Origin: Flavobacterium marginilacus
GTDB lineage: Bacteria > Bacteroidota > Bacteroidia > Flavobacteriales > Flavobacteriaceae
Assembly: GCF_026870155.1 (NCBI RefSeq)
Contig: NZ_CP113975.1
Span: forward strand, 3,410,001 to 3,474,000
Length of the DNA: 64,000 bases
Direction of reading: 5' to 3'
A program made the position numbers and the translations under genes. The notes under the pieces were generated by a model. That model saw only the letters and a program-made list of their open reading frames with translations, was not told the origin of the DNA and searched no databases. Of the stretch, positions 45,301 through 53,428 are shown piece after piece; within the stretch, counting starts at the first letter, position 1, and each line of letters starts with the position of its first letter.

Positions 45301-45717
45301 TAATTTTATTGCTTTTGAATTATCTTTTAAATTTATATACTCAACACAGGCTCTTTCTTTAAGAGTTTCATCTTGGTTATTCAACAAATATGCTTGTACA
45401 AAATCCTTCGCTGAATCTTCCTTAGAGTATTCCGTTAAATCACTTTTACAAAGAGCTTTTAAATAAAGTAGCTTACTATTTATTTTGTTATCGTTTTCTG
45501 CTTGTCCATTTTTAATTCTATCATCTAAAGCATTAAGTAAATCAAGTGCCGTTTTAGGCTTAAAAGATAAAATAAGATTATTAATCTCTTCTAATTGCTG
45601 TTTATACTCAATGAGCAAATGAGATAATCCTTCAAAAACATTCGTAATATTGTTTCCGATATGAACTCCTCCACCATCACTATTAATACTTCCTAAATTT
45701 ACATTATTAAGCTCCAT
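42316..45717 (-). CDS. Large TPR protein with amyloid-like N-terminal motif, probable TPR-GreAB-C-PIN conflict protein
   Basis: 1133 residues. Residues 4-30 hold the motif NNVNLGSINSDGGGVHIGNN, matching the end of the small protein encoded just upstream. About 40-660 is helical with TPR-like repeats. Near 665-705, YWVAYTVNGKNEKKK ... GKRKGESFSS resembles a GreA/B C-terminal domain. About 830-1000 has PIN-like acidic strands (DEVGFILDFSTLLLFFF; LISSDSTLFLF). This order recalls TPR-GreAB-C-PIN conflict proteins, whose PIN domain would be an RNase; the PIN call is tentative. It overlaps the upstream gene by 11 bp and lies between RlaP genes. Confidence 0.6.
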   Translation of the reverse strand: MELNNVNLGSINSDGGGVHIGNNITNVFEGLSHLLIEYKQQLEEINNLILSFKPKTALDLLNALDDRIKNGQAENDNKINSKLLYLKALCKSDLTEYSKEDSAKDFVQAYLLNNQDETLKERACVEYINLKDNSKAIKLSEEIIQIDEYNISAWFVKVLISDDIKNYLKSVPKIVFDNYGFQHSVIYQIIRIEKLDFFENLKDYGFELKIDYEKYKEVTFDNKISWLIVIDLALTIIFNKYQTKYIAGDRFLLEEIPEISSTVNLTEIFVNTLDKTEISNTISHQKFYYHYLSYIKTYSDNDYENIEKVFVKLEKPFWFYTYFMCQIHNHQKQYEKTVSLLNEYENLNGELNSEFFLFKSVVFYLLEKDEEIEKLFDEYLKSIDILNEKHFINIDKAFFNIPGNNYDKELYEMRLAKVLKKDFSFDELKIFFEILIKVRYIRVYNKEEIYEQIIKIKDCGFFDLICKTQIANCMNLIGKIKEAINYMESFTDKSIISETLRLYIILLHKQLHDKDDDERGRYKELLELLKFWRENNSDIDELLLGFEHNFYIEIDDLNSLEQIDELLHKEFPDNEQYLFFYLATLERKKSFDKINEVCTDVKTVFDDEAIGVNVSFIMIRNNINISKGFDILYNLALDINNTYARKNYFTASLLITPFFEQYEEVELDYWVAYTVNGKNEKKKITNLGGLNKEFIGKRKGESFSSKSSMSSNINTIVIVEIYNDAMKLFRDISEEANNPINELGFESLQMPQDAEGMKNFLIEQFGVSGTQEKERVDNLLNEYYDYKVGFTEIVRGVFRENYLNAYLHLTNFKGCKYTTIPNAFSHKITSKDEVGFILDFSTLLLFFFLERELDFKFKHKFKISNLIKKEIEEELVELKNLPESSMSIQITMEGITRYDTPENYKEKRIEFINSILVWTNENCEIDLVEEKLDLIPKLRQNEIGFDSNIMKMLVDYMHLSIRENQKLISSDSTLFLFKRNQNLYSNLINPEKYLITFYPEKCNTDFYRYLLKNNYLGIDINLETLKNEFFDFITGRENYYLLVLENLQFYINRNPDIIILCVNFIKYLYLSNTISVKDKNRYSSELFRNTFYGMPISLINQYESILKKEFKLLGDYYDEVLSEFYAVKNLYII

Positions 45718-46093
45718 AATTATCTCCTAATCTAAAATCTCCTCCTCCTGTGTTTACATTACCTGTATTTACATTTTTACTATTTGTAATTGTATTTTCA
45801 ATTTTTGGAAGTTTTTCTAAAATTTCCTTCAAATGAATTTCAAATTCAGGATTATCTTCGATAGAATTTTCAATAAGTGCTTTTGCAATATTTTGCTTTT
45901 CTTTATTTTCAGGATTTTCTTGAAGTTCAATTAATGCTTTTTTAGGTTTATCATCTTTAAAAAATAATGATTTAATCCAATTAATTGCTCCTTCTGAAAC
46001 ACTTTCAAATCCTTTTTCACTAAATTTATCAATCCCTTTTTTGCCTAATTCTATTAAAAAAGGTGTAATAATTGCCATTGTAATTGGTTCCAT
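45707..46093 (-). CDS. Small helical effector-like protein with C-terminal Gly/Asn (RHIM/BASS-like) motif
   Basis: 128 residues. Residues 1-45 (ITMAIITPFLIELGKKGIDKF, then EGAINWIKSLFF) are amphipathic/hydrophobic helices, 50-95 charged helices, and 100-128 a Gly/Asn-rich tail with GNVNTGGGDFRLGDNYGA. An N-terminal helical domain plus C-terminal amyloid-type tail, next to a receptor-like gene whose N-terminus carries a matching motif, is the layout of bacterial amyloid-signalling pairs with HeLo-like (Bell) membrane effectors. Identity is inferred from architecture; no enzyme motif is present. Confidence 0.6.
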   Translation of the reverse strand: MEPITMAIITPFLIELGKKGIDKFSEKGFESVSEGAINWIKSLFFKDDKPKKALIELQENPENKEKQNIAKALIENSIEDNPEFEIHLKEILEKLPKIENTITNSKNVNTGNVNTGGGDFRLGDNYGA

Positions 46094-46107
46094 ATTTTAT
46101 AGTTTTA

Positions 46108-46857
46108 TTAGTTATTAATCATATTCATAAAAAACAAATCCAACTCCTCATTCAACTTCTTCCCACTTCCCAACTTACTTGCATTTTCCTGATTAAATTG
46201 TACTGTTTCCAATAAAAAATCAGTTATCAAAGTTTCTTTTGGGTGCAGATAGGTTTCGTTTTGGCTGGCTTTTATTTGTTGTAATTCTAGTATTTTTTCC
46301 TGTATGTTTTTCGGCGCAATTGGTAAAACTTCTGCAAATGCAACGGGCGGAAAAGTATTGTTTTCTAAAATCCATTTTCCGGCCAATGCGGTGCGCAAGG
46401 CGTAGAAATAACTTTTTAGTTTTACTTCTTCCATTTCGCAGACTTCCATGAAATTCTTTGTCGTTCCCAAATAATGGTGCAAAATCGCTATTGGAGAAAA
46501 ACATGCTGTGGCTAGCTCCCGCATTTGCTTTGCAAAAACTTCATTCTCAAAATATACAACAGGTGAATACAGCCACTCGAGCAAAGGTGCATTGGATTTT
46601 GCCAATAATTTTACGGCTTTCCGTAAATCCCAGCCGGAACCGTCAAGATCGTCCTCCGTCATGAACTCGATTACGTCGGGCTTTTCCCAAAGTGACAAAT
46701 AATACTCCGGCTTGTTCTTGTATATAAAACGGATATCATAGTCGCTGTCCGGAGAAGCAAATCCCCACGCACGACTGCCCGATTCGCAAGCAAAAAGTAT
46801 TTCTACATCTTTTTGTATTTCTATTTCTTTTAATTTATCGAGTATTTTCTTTTCCAT
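46108..46857 (-). CDS. RlaP-type nucleotidyltransferase
   Basis: 249 residues. Motif CESGSRAWGFASPDSDYDIRFIY (about 25-47) gives the nucleotidyltransferase GS and DxD residues, followed by DDLDGSGWDLRKAVKLLAKSNAPLLEWLYSP, typical of RlaP/YcgL-type proteins linked to RNA ligation. It opens the four-gene operon (14 bp before the small effector-like gene). Predicted nucleotidyl transfer to RNA ends; substrate unknown. Confidence 0.85.
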   Translation of the reverse strand: MEKKILDKLKEIEIQKDVEILFACESGSRAWGFASPDSDYDIRFIYKNKPEYYLSLWEKPDVIEFMTEDDLDGSGWDLRKAVKLLAKSNAPLLEWLYSPVVYFENEVFAKQMRELATACFSPIAILHHYLGTTKNFMEVCEMEEVKLKSYFYALRTALAGKWILENNTFPPVAFAEVLPIAPKNIQEKILELQQIKASQNETYLHPKETLITDFLLETVQFNQENASKLGSGKKLNEELDLFFMNMINN

Positions 46858-46938
46858 ATTCTTCTCAAATTAATCCAGATAAGACCTAACCGATTTTCAA
46901 AACCTATTAGGAAAACAAATTCTATTCTTACTTCATTT

Positions 46939-47751
46939 TCAAACCAAAAAATCTGAAACCAAACGCTGTTTGAATCGGTCAATTGGTTTCAAATCGACAT
47001 TGGTATCGCCATTGAAAATATCAAATGGATCATCCAAACCTCTGATCAGTAAATACAGATAACAAAATATAAACGTAATGGCCGAGGTCACTAGATAATC
47101 GGCAGACGGGCTTTTGAATTTGGTAATCAGCAAAAGCGACATCACTATAAACAAAATACTCTGAAGCAAGGTGTAAGCTGGCTTTATGAAGTTGTTTCTC
47201 GAAATCGAGTAGGCGCGTGTGAGCTGTTTCCGCATGGCATTGGTATTTTCCTGAATGCCTTTTATGGCTTCTTTATCGACACCTCTTTCGGCAAAATAAT
47301 AGGCAATTTCATTAGACTTACGAATCAGCGGAAAAATCACTGTAGAATCTTTGCCGCTGGAATAAATCCATGAAATAATACCATCGGTAATCGCAAGCAT
47401 TTCCTGACGCAGAAAAGTGCTGTTTAATTCTTCTTTGCACAAATCGGTAGTTCCTGTTCTTGGCGCTCTGAAAGCAAGGTAAATCCAGTCTTTGATCGCT
47501 TCCAGATTTGAAGCTACTTCTCCCGGAATTTTTTCACTTTCTTTAAAATCGGTCATCGTTGCAGCCAATAATAACCCGAACACAAAAAACGCACCCGTGA
47601 AAATAATCGTAATATCCGAAAGTTCGATTAAGTCATGAAAATCCTGCCCGCAAAGCGAAAGATGCTTGAAAATAAAATTTTTGATTCCCAATATGGCTAA
47701 TGCGGCAATAAATGACTTTAGGATTATAGTTCTGTTGGATATAAACTTCAT
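46939..47751 (-). CDS. Integral membrane protein, bestrophin/DUF4239-like
   Basis: 270 residues with two N-terminal hydrophobic helices (about 10-30 and 45-65) and two near 190-235 (LLQSILFIVMSLLLITKF, YLVTSAITFIFCYLYLLIRGLDDPFD). The ending LIRGLDDPFD resembles bestrophin-like DUF4239 channel proteins. Between them is a helical cytoplasmic part. Function not established; it separates the RlaP operon from TatD. Confidence 0.6.
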   Translation of the reverse strand: MKFISNRTIILKSFIAALAILGIKNFIFKHLSLCGQDFHDLIELSDITIIFTGAFFVFGLLLAATMTDFKESEKIPGEVASNLEAIKDWIYLAFRAPRTGTTDLCKEELNSTFLRQEMLAITDGIISWIYSSGKDSTVIFPLIRKSNEIAYYFAERGVDKEAIKGIQENTNAMRKQLTRAYSISRNNFIKPAYTLLQSILFIVMSLLLITKFKSPSADYLVTSAITFIFCYLYLLIRGLDDPFDIFNGDTNVDLKPIDRFKQRLVSDFLV

Positions 47752-47865
47752 GGATTTGTTTTTTTAGCAAAGTAAGAAAAATATACACCTCCTGCTCTAT
47801 ACTGCTATAAATAAATGGACACTTTTTATAATTTCTTTCAATCCTGCGAACCCAATTGAAAAACA

Positions 47866-48666
47866 CTAAAGTCCAAAAAACTCCCTAGCATTCCTAGTCG
47901 TTTCCTCTGCCACTTTATCCAAAGCAATCCCTTTAAACTGCGCAACAGTTCCTGCTACAAAAGGCAGAAAAGCAGGTTCACATCGGCGTTCATGGTATTT
48001 TTTTAAGAGATTAGTCGGTGTGTTTTTCGGGAGCATGAAAGGCGCATCGGTTTCTATCATTATTCGGTCAAGAGGAACGTATTGAATCACTTCTTTCAAA
48101 TGATCAAAACGTTTACTGTCTGAAATCGCTCCAGTAAAACCAAGATACAAGCCATTATCGAGATACGTCTTGGCTTCCTGCAGACTTCCTGTAAAACAAT
48201 GCACAACAGCTTTGGGTAATTGCGGTAAATATTCATTTGTAATACTCATGAATCGTGTAAAAGCAGCTCTTTCGTGCAAAAACAAAGGTTTCTGAACTTC
48301 GATGGCCAATTCTAATTGGGCTTTGTAACACATTTCCTGAATATTTCTGGGCGAAAAATCACGATCAAAATCGAGTCCGCACTCGCCTACTGAAATTACG
48401 TGTTTCTGCTGTAATAAATTCCGCAGTTTTGAAATGCTCTGCGCATCAAAACTTTTCGCATCATGCGGGTGGATTCCTGCTGTAGCATATAACACACCTG
48501 GATACTGCCTCGCAATTTTAGCTGATTCTTCACTGTTTCGTACACTTGTGCCTGTCTGTATCATCTGCGATACATCAGCATCTAAAGCGTTTTGTACGAC
48601 ATCGTCTATGTCGTTTTGGAATTGTTTATTCGTTAAATTAATTCCGATATCTATATATGTATTCAT
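47866..48666 (-). CDS. tatD: TatD family metal-dependent nuclease
   Basis: 266 residues. TatD motifs: YIDIGINLTNKQF (variant of the DSHxHL metal site, as in the TATDN1 clade), TAGIHPHDAK, SVGECGLDFDRDFSP, PLFLHERAAF, VVHCFTGS and MIETDAPFMLP. Family members are 3'-5' exonucleases on DNA, and reports also link TatD to RNA 3'-end trimming. Placement between RNA-repair genes supports an RNA role, by context only. Confidence 0.9.
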   Translation of the reverse strand: MNTYIDIGINLTNKQFQNDIDDVVQNALDADVSQMIQTGTSVRNSEESAKIARQYPGVLYATAGIHPHDAKSFDAQSISKLRNLLQQKHVISVGECGLDFDRDFSPRNIQEMCYKAQLELAIEVQKPLFLHERAAFTRFMSITNEYLPQLPKAVVHCFTGSLQEAKTYLDNGLYLGFTGAISDSKRFDHLKEVIQYVPLDRIMIETDAPFMLPKNTPTNLLKKYHERRCEPAFLPFVAGTVAQFKGIALDKVAEETTRNAREFFGL

Positions 48667-48908
48667 GTTTTTTTTTAAGTTGCTAAGGTTCTGAGAGGCT
48701 GAGATTCTAAGTTTTCCCTCCCCGTTATCTTAAATTATTTTTTATTTTTTGCCAATAAGGCGTTATTTTCTAATCTTGCAAAGGCGAGGAGTCGCAAAGT
48801 TTTTTTGCATAAAGTTTGTTATTTATATGTTAGGATAAATCATACAAAACGAGGAGGGATCTATACAAACTTTGCGTAAATTACAGAACATCACTATTAA
48901 ATACAAAG

Positions 48909-49808
48909 CTAAAAATCACCGTAATACACCTGAAAACAAGGTAATTTCAAGTCATTTCTCCACGTATCAACCACCTGATTTCTGTCATCAAGGACAAACT
49001 CTACAAAGTATTTTTCTTTGATAAATTCATTGTAGATTTCGGTTTTAATAATAGAATCTTTTCGGCTGTCTTGTGCCTTACGCATAATCAGATTATCGTG
49101 TTCGATTTCGTGCTTTTCAAGGAATCGTAAAGTAGGTTCTTTGTAACGATCTTCTCTCCCAGAAACCAAAAGTATCTGATATCCCAATTTCTTGTAATTT
49201 CTCAACACATTTGCTACGGGGTTATTTATTTCATCTTCATCGCACTTACTAGCATCAAAAGGGTTTCGTCCATTCATCAATGCCAAAGTTCCGTCAAGAT
49301 CGCAGATAATTGCTTTTGGGAGTTCCGGATTTTGAACACGGTATTCTATTTTTTTATTGATTTTTTTAATTGATTTAAAATCAAATTTTTCTTTGGTTTT
49401 TTGCAATTGATGATACATATTTTCAATCACTTTCTTTGGCACTTTTCGATCCCTTTTTTCATTTCGAGTCAAAAGTTCTTCAAGCGATAAATCAAACACT
49501 TTGAATTCAATATTTGCCATTTCAGAGAAATCGGCTATAGGCTGTTTGATGTATTCCATTTTTACATTGCAGGTATCCAAAAGCACATTCCATCCATTAG
49601 AAAGCAGTGTTTTTATCTGTCTGTTAATAATTTTCGAAATCATACTTTCTGATCCAGCATCCATAACTTCCTGAAATTGTGAAAACCTAATCTCATCGCG
49701 GCTTATTCGCATTGTTTTATGTTCGGTTCGAACGATCCATTCGGCGTACGTACTTTTTCCCGATGCAGGACAGCCTACTAAAATTGTCAATGTTGGTGTC
49801 TTTTTCAT
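48909..49808 (-). CDS. Polynucleotide kinase-phosphatase (kinase and phosphatase parts of split bacterial Pnkp)
   Basis: 299 residues. N-terminal P-loop kinase LVGCPASGKSTYAEW (about 9-23) with RISRDEIRF. C-terminal HAD-type phosphatase AIICDLDGTLALMNGRNPFD (about 166-185), LLVSGREDRYKEPT (about 213) and FVLDDRNQVVDTWR (about 277), the T4 Pnkp order. It phosphorylates RNA 5'-OH ends and removes 3'-phosphates, preparing nuclease-cut RNA for ligation. It is the last gene of the hen1-ligase-kinase operon (2-bp gap). In Clostridium-type Pnkp the ligase module is fused; here it is separate. Confidence 0.9.
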   Translation of the reverse strand: MKKTPTLTILVGCPASGKSTYAEWIVRTEHKTMRISRDEIRFSQFQEVMDAGSESMISKIINRQIKTLLSNGWNVLLDTCNVKMEYIKQPIADFSEMANIEFKVFDLSLEELLTRNEKRDRKVPKKVIENMYHQLQKTKEKFDFKSIKKINKKIEYRVQNPELPKAIICDLDGTLALMNGRNPFDASKCDEDEINNPVANVLRNYKKLGYQILLVSGREDRYKEPTLRFLEKHEIEHDNLIMRKAQDSRKDSIIKTEIYNEFIKEKYFVEFVLDDRNQVVDTWRNDLKLPCFQVYYGDF

Positions 49809-49810
49809 TT

Positions 49811-50995
49811 TTATAATCGTGGATCTAATGTTTTTTCTATTTCTTCATTATTGATTCTTTTCAAAAGAAGCAAACGCATTAAATAGTTTTCTTCTTCTAA
49901 ATCATTATACGGAATCTGGAGCATCTTTTGATTGATTTCCCAACCGCTTATTGATTGTTCCAATTTCCTCTTTACATTTCTTTTTTCAAAATAATGATCA
50001 AAATTCTGATGGAAGTTCACACCATAAATCATCGTCAGATAATTATTATTTCTGACTTTAAAACATGGAGGCAAATTTTTGATGTAATTCTGAACCGGTT
50101 TGATCATGATACCTTCTTCATTTTCTTCTGTTAGTTTTTCAAAAAAAGAATAAATTTCTTTTAGTTTTTCCTCTTTATTAGAAGCTGTAATTTCTAAATG
50201 TAAAAACGGATCCTCATTTATCAGTTGATAAGTTAAATTACTGTTTGGCACTGTTTCCTTACCTGAGACCATTACCGTTTTTAAAATTGCAAATGGTTTA
50301 AAATATATTTCGCCCTCATTGCCAAATGTATCGATTTGATTTTTGAATACACTCAAAGATTCCTGTTGCTTATCTAAATCAAGTATTTTTACAGCTCCCA
50401 AAGCTTCATATTGACGAACAATATGTGTCTTATATTTGCTCCCGAATTCTTTTCTGTTCAGCTGTTTTTTATCCGAAATGTATTCCGTGAACAGTTTACT
50501 ATTTTTTACACTATTCAATTTTTCAAATAATCCTGAAGTCTTCAAATACGAGTTATGTGTCAACAAAGCATCATGATAACCTGTAAATTCTTTTTCTATT
50601 AATCCTCCTCCTAAAACTTTCCAAGGCAATAATTCCGAGGCTATCAAAAGAATTTCAAAATCAGGAAAAGCATTCAGCATTTTGGCATGCAAATATTTCA
50701 GACTATTTATTGCCTGTTCCAAATCGATATGCTCCATTTTAAATCCATTTCTCGAAACAAAATAGGTTTCTCCAATATTTCTTTTCAAATAAATGGTGCA
50801 GTAGGAACCCATATATTTTTTTTGAACCACAAATTCTGTCACCCCTTTTTTCAAGTAATAATTGACAGCTTCTTCTATGCTTTCTATTTCGTTTTTTGCC
50901 TTGCTTTTTGGAGCCGGTGAAATGGTTGGCGAAAAATCATTGATCTTATTTTTGCAAAAACACTCAATTCTGTTTCTTACTTTATAATCTAACAT
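49811..50995 (-). CDS. RNA ligase (adenylyltransferase) module of split bacterial Pnkp
   Basis: 394 residues. Nucleotidyltransferase motif I FVVQKKYMGSYCTIYL (Lys of KxxG, about residue 61), motif Ia SRNGFKMEHI, motif III-like LLIASELLPWKVLGGG, motif IV EEGIMIKPVQ (about 298) and motif V PCFKVRNNNYL. The KYMGS form and the fused helical insert (about 120-200) match the ligase domain of bacterial Pnkp. It depends on Hen1 for full activation in known systems. Packed between hen1 (3 bp) and the kinase-phosphatase gene. Confidence 0.88.
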   Translation of the reverse strand: MLDYKVRNRIECFCKNKINDFSPTISPAPKSKAKNEIESIEEAVNYYLKKGVTEFVVQKKYMGSYCTIYLKRNIGETYFVSRNGFKMEHIDLEQAINSLKYLHAKMLNAFPDFEILLIASELLPWKVLGGGLIEKEFTGYHDALLTHNSYLKTSGLFEKLNSVKNSKLFTEYISDKKQLNRKEFGSKYKTHIVRQYEALGAVKILDLDKQQESLSVFKNQIDTFGNEGEIYFKPFAILKTVMVSGKETVPNSNLTYQLINEDPFLHLEITASNKEEKLKEIYSFFEKLTEENEEGIMIKPVQNYIKNLPPCFKVRNNNYLTMIYGVNFHQNFDHYFEKRNVKRKLEQSISGWEINQKMLQIPYNDLEEENYLMRLLLLKRINNEEIEKTLDPRL

Positions 50996-50998
50996 CTT

Positions 50999-52276
50999 TT
51001 ACTCTTTTTTAATGATTACAGCACTTGTTGGATAAACTCCTTTTACACAATCTCCCACTCCATAAAATGATTTGGGATTAGTAAAAATCTCGTCGATAAG
51101 AGCTACAAACTCCGCATTTGATAACTCAAAATCATGATCATCGTGCCTAAATTCATCTGTCATTTCATAATTTACATTAAAGTTTTTGTTCGGTGTTGTG
51201 ACAAACAATCTTGTGAATTTGGTGTTATCACGGATCCAAATCAACAATGACTTTGCTTCTTCAAAGGAATTATGCTCAATGACTTCGCTTAAGATAATCT
51301 GCCCTTCGAAATCTTTAAGCTCTTCCAACTTTTCAACCCAAATTAAATTGTCAGCTTTTTCAATTACCTGAATTTTTTCTGCAACGTGTTTAAAATCAAC
51401 CTCATCATAAGCATAATATTCCTGCTCAAATCCTTTTTTGTTCAATAACTTAAAGTATTGCAATTCACCGCATCCAAAGTCTAAAACAGCTTCATCAAAA
51501 TTGATTTTACTGCAAATAAATTCTTTTCTGGATTGATGTGTATCGGTAAAAACAAACTGAACCTGGTTATCAAAATACGCTTCTAATTGTGGTTTAAATT
51601 TCTCAAACTGCACCGGTGAACGCATAATTCTCTTGATAAAAAGGTAAAACACGAAATACGGAATCCCAGTAAGATTGGTAAACATCGTAATATGCTTCTG
51701 GATAAAATAGTCGTCTATGAAGGTGTAAACCGCATATTTATTGGTAAAATGTGTAAACAATGCCACAAGCGAAAATTTCTGAACCGCTTCTCTTACTGTT
51801 GCTCCTTCTATCTTTAATTCGAAATTATTCCCGATTTTATGTTTTAACGAAATTCCATCAATGTATTTTGACAAAAGATATTTCCCGTTTTTATACCAAT
51901 TTGTATCAATAAAAAAAGTTGGAACTTCAATCGTACATTTCTCCGTATCAACTTCATTATAGTTTTTTTCTAACCAGGAAATTACGGTATCGTTTAATAC
52001 TTCATTCTCTTTGTACAAATGATTAAAAAATTCAGTAGCAATGTTTAAAGCCAATAATGGACTGCAGTAACTTTGAAAGTCAATTTGATTTCCTTCTTCG
52101 GGCAGATAACTGTTTTTACCATCAAGAAAAACACAGTGATATTCGTTTTCAGCAATTACATTTCCAATTAAGATTCCGTTTTTTAATTCTTTCAAGTAAA
52201 GTCCCTGATCGGTGCTTGGGTTCTTGTAAAGAATGTCTAAAAAGTATTTATTCTCTGATTTAAGTTTTATAATCAT
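50999..52276 (-). CDS. hen1: Hen1 RNA 3'-terminal ribose 2'-O-methyltransferase
   Basis: 425 residues. N-terminal half (1-235) is the Hen1 N-terminal domain found in bacteria. The C-terminal SAM domain has VLDFGCGELQYF (about 265), IILSEVIEHNSFEEAK (metal Glu/Glu/His, about 318) and TTPNKNFNVNY ... FRHDDHDFELS (second metal His; about 350-375), which is the Hen1 signature. It methylates the 2'-OH at the break before ligation, protecting the repaired site from re-cleavage. First gene of the operon under operator B. Confidence 0.92.
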   Translation of the reverse strand: MIIKLKSENKYFLDILYKNPSTDQGLYLKELKNGILIGNVIAENEYHCVFLDGKNSYLPEEGNQIDFQSYCSPLLALNIATEFFNHLYKENEVLNDTVISWLEKNYNEVDTEKCTIEVPTFFIDTNWYKNGKYLLSKYIDGISLKHKIGNNFELKIEGATVREAVQKFSLVALFTHFTNKYAVYTFIDDYFIQKHITMFTNLTGIPYFVFYLFIKRIMRSPVQFEKFKPQLEAYFDNQVQFVFTDTHQSRKEFICSKINFDEAVLDFGCGELQYFKLLNKKGFEQEYYAYDEVDFKHVAEKIQVIEKADNLIWVEKLEELKDFEGQIILSEVIEHNSFEEAKSLLIWIRDNTKFTRLFVTTPNKNFNVNYEMTDEFRHDDHDFELSNAEFVALIDEIFTNPKSFYGVGDCVKGVYPTSAVIIKKE

Positions 52277-52295
52277 CGTTCTTATTTTTGTTTGA

Positions 52296-52334
52296 CAAAT
52301 ATAGTTTTGTTACTGCGCAGTTATTTTGCGCAGT
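52296..52334 (-). promoter_or_regulatory. RNA-repair operator B upstream of hen1
   Basis: ACTGCGCAG-TTATT-TTGCGCAGT (52312-52334; one arm mismatch), then 8 nt to TATATTTG on the minus strand (complement of 52296-52303), a perfect TAnnTTTG. Implied leader about 15 nt before the hen1 ATG. No TTTG at -33; the palindrome occupies that position. Confidence 0.85.
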
Positions 52335-52346
52335 TTAAATTAAAAT

Positions 52347-53363
52347 TCATTCTTCTTCTCTATTAAACGGCTTTTCAAATTCTGGCCGAATCATTTTCCA
52401 TATTATTTCTGAATAATCTTTCCCGTCCAGCATCCAAAACAATACACTTGGGTATTTACATGTTTGAAAATATAAAGCGGTTTCCTTTCGCGATTCTAAC
52501 TCTTTAAAATCTGTTTTACATTGCTCTTCGATTGCTTTATAATCATTTTCTAAATTTGTTTTAGTTTGCTTTACCCATGTAAAAAATTCATCAGGAACGC
52601 GCTCTAAAATTTCTTCAAATGACTTATTCGTTTTTAAGAATTCCCAGATATTCAAATTAGAAACCTGAGTAACGATGCGGTGTAAACGAAGATACTCTTC
52701 GAATTTAATTTTTACCCGAAAATTATCTGCGTATTTAATCACAAAACCTTCTTTATTGTCCAGATTCAATGCTGATAAAGTGCGAATATCTTTTATTCCG
52801 TCAAACTTCTGAACTATTGGAAAACCAATATCCTCAAGCGGAAATTCTTTGCCCGAATGTGTATCAACAACCGCAAGCAAAATCAATTCTTCAGAGGCTC
52901 CGTAATCTAAAACAATTCGGTTTTCAGGATAGATAATTTCAAACAAATACGTTTTGGTTTTGTCCAATAATGGCCACGAAGCTTTATATTTTCCATGAAG
53001 CATTTTATTCGCTTTATCGGACTGATCACTGGCAAAAGACCCTCGGCTGGCCATAAATGGTACCTCATCAATCCAATATAAAATTCCTAACGAACCATCC
53101 ACTTTATCAAACACTTCAAAAGCTGTATTTGGAAGAATTTGACTTTCCATTTCGCCCAAATTAAAAAACTTAGGAAAAGGTCTTGCTGCAACATTTCCAT
53201 TTGCATCTAAAATCAAACCACGACAGCTTATGGTAATTTCATTCCACACCCTCTCAAATTGGGCATTTTGAGTATAATTATAAATGTACAAATCATGTTC
53301 AGGATGTTTGTTTACCCTGATATAATTTTGGGAAATCATCTCTTTTAAAAGTGTTATATTCAT
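52347..53363 (-). CDS. T4 Rnl1-type RNA ligase
   Basis: 338 residues. Rnl1 pattern: ISCRGLILDANGNVAARPFPKFFNLGE, motif I FEVFDKVDGSLGILYW with adenylated Lys near residue 90 (KxDG), MASRGSF, motif III KTYLFEIIYPENRIVLDYG, motif IV NKEGFVIKYADN and motif V FRVKIKFEEYLRLH. C-terminal helices (about 235-330) resemble the Rnl1 tail. T4 Rnl1 repairs anticodon-cleaved tRNA after Pnkp healing. This gene has its own operator C and lies just upstream of the Hen1/Pnkp operon, so the locus has both ligase types. Confidence 0.92.
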   Translation of the reverse strand: MNITLLKEMISQNYIRVNKHPEHDLYIYNYTQNAQFERVWNEITISCRGLILDANGNVAARPFPKFFNLGEMESQILPNTAFEVFDKVDGSLGILYWIDEVPFMASRGSFASDQSDKANKMLHGKYKASWPLLDKTKTYLFEIIYPENRIVLDYGASEELILLAVVDTHSGKEFPLEDIGFPIVQKFDGIKDIRTLSALNLDNKEGFVIKYADNFRVKIKFEEYLRLHRIVTQVSNLNIWEFLKTNKSFEEILERVPDEFFTWVKQTKTNLENDYKAIEEQCKTDFKELESRKETALYFQTCKYPSVLFWMLDGKDYSEIIWKMIRPEFEKPFNREEE

Positions 53364-53380
53364 TAGTTCTAATATTTGAA

Positions 53381-53419
53381 CAAATATTCAAAAGTTACTA
53401 CGCGATTATTTTGCGTAGT
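53381..53419 (-). promoter_or_regulatory. RNA-repair operator C upstream of the Rnl1-type ligase
   Basis: ACTACGCGA-TTATT-TTGCGTAGT (53397-53419). Both arms carry the same compensated change (CTACGC/GCGTAG for CTGCGC/GCGCAG), preserving symmetry. Eight nt later on the minus strand is AATATTTG (complement of 53381-53388). Confidence 0.8.
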
Positions 53420-53428
53420 CGTTTTTTT

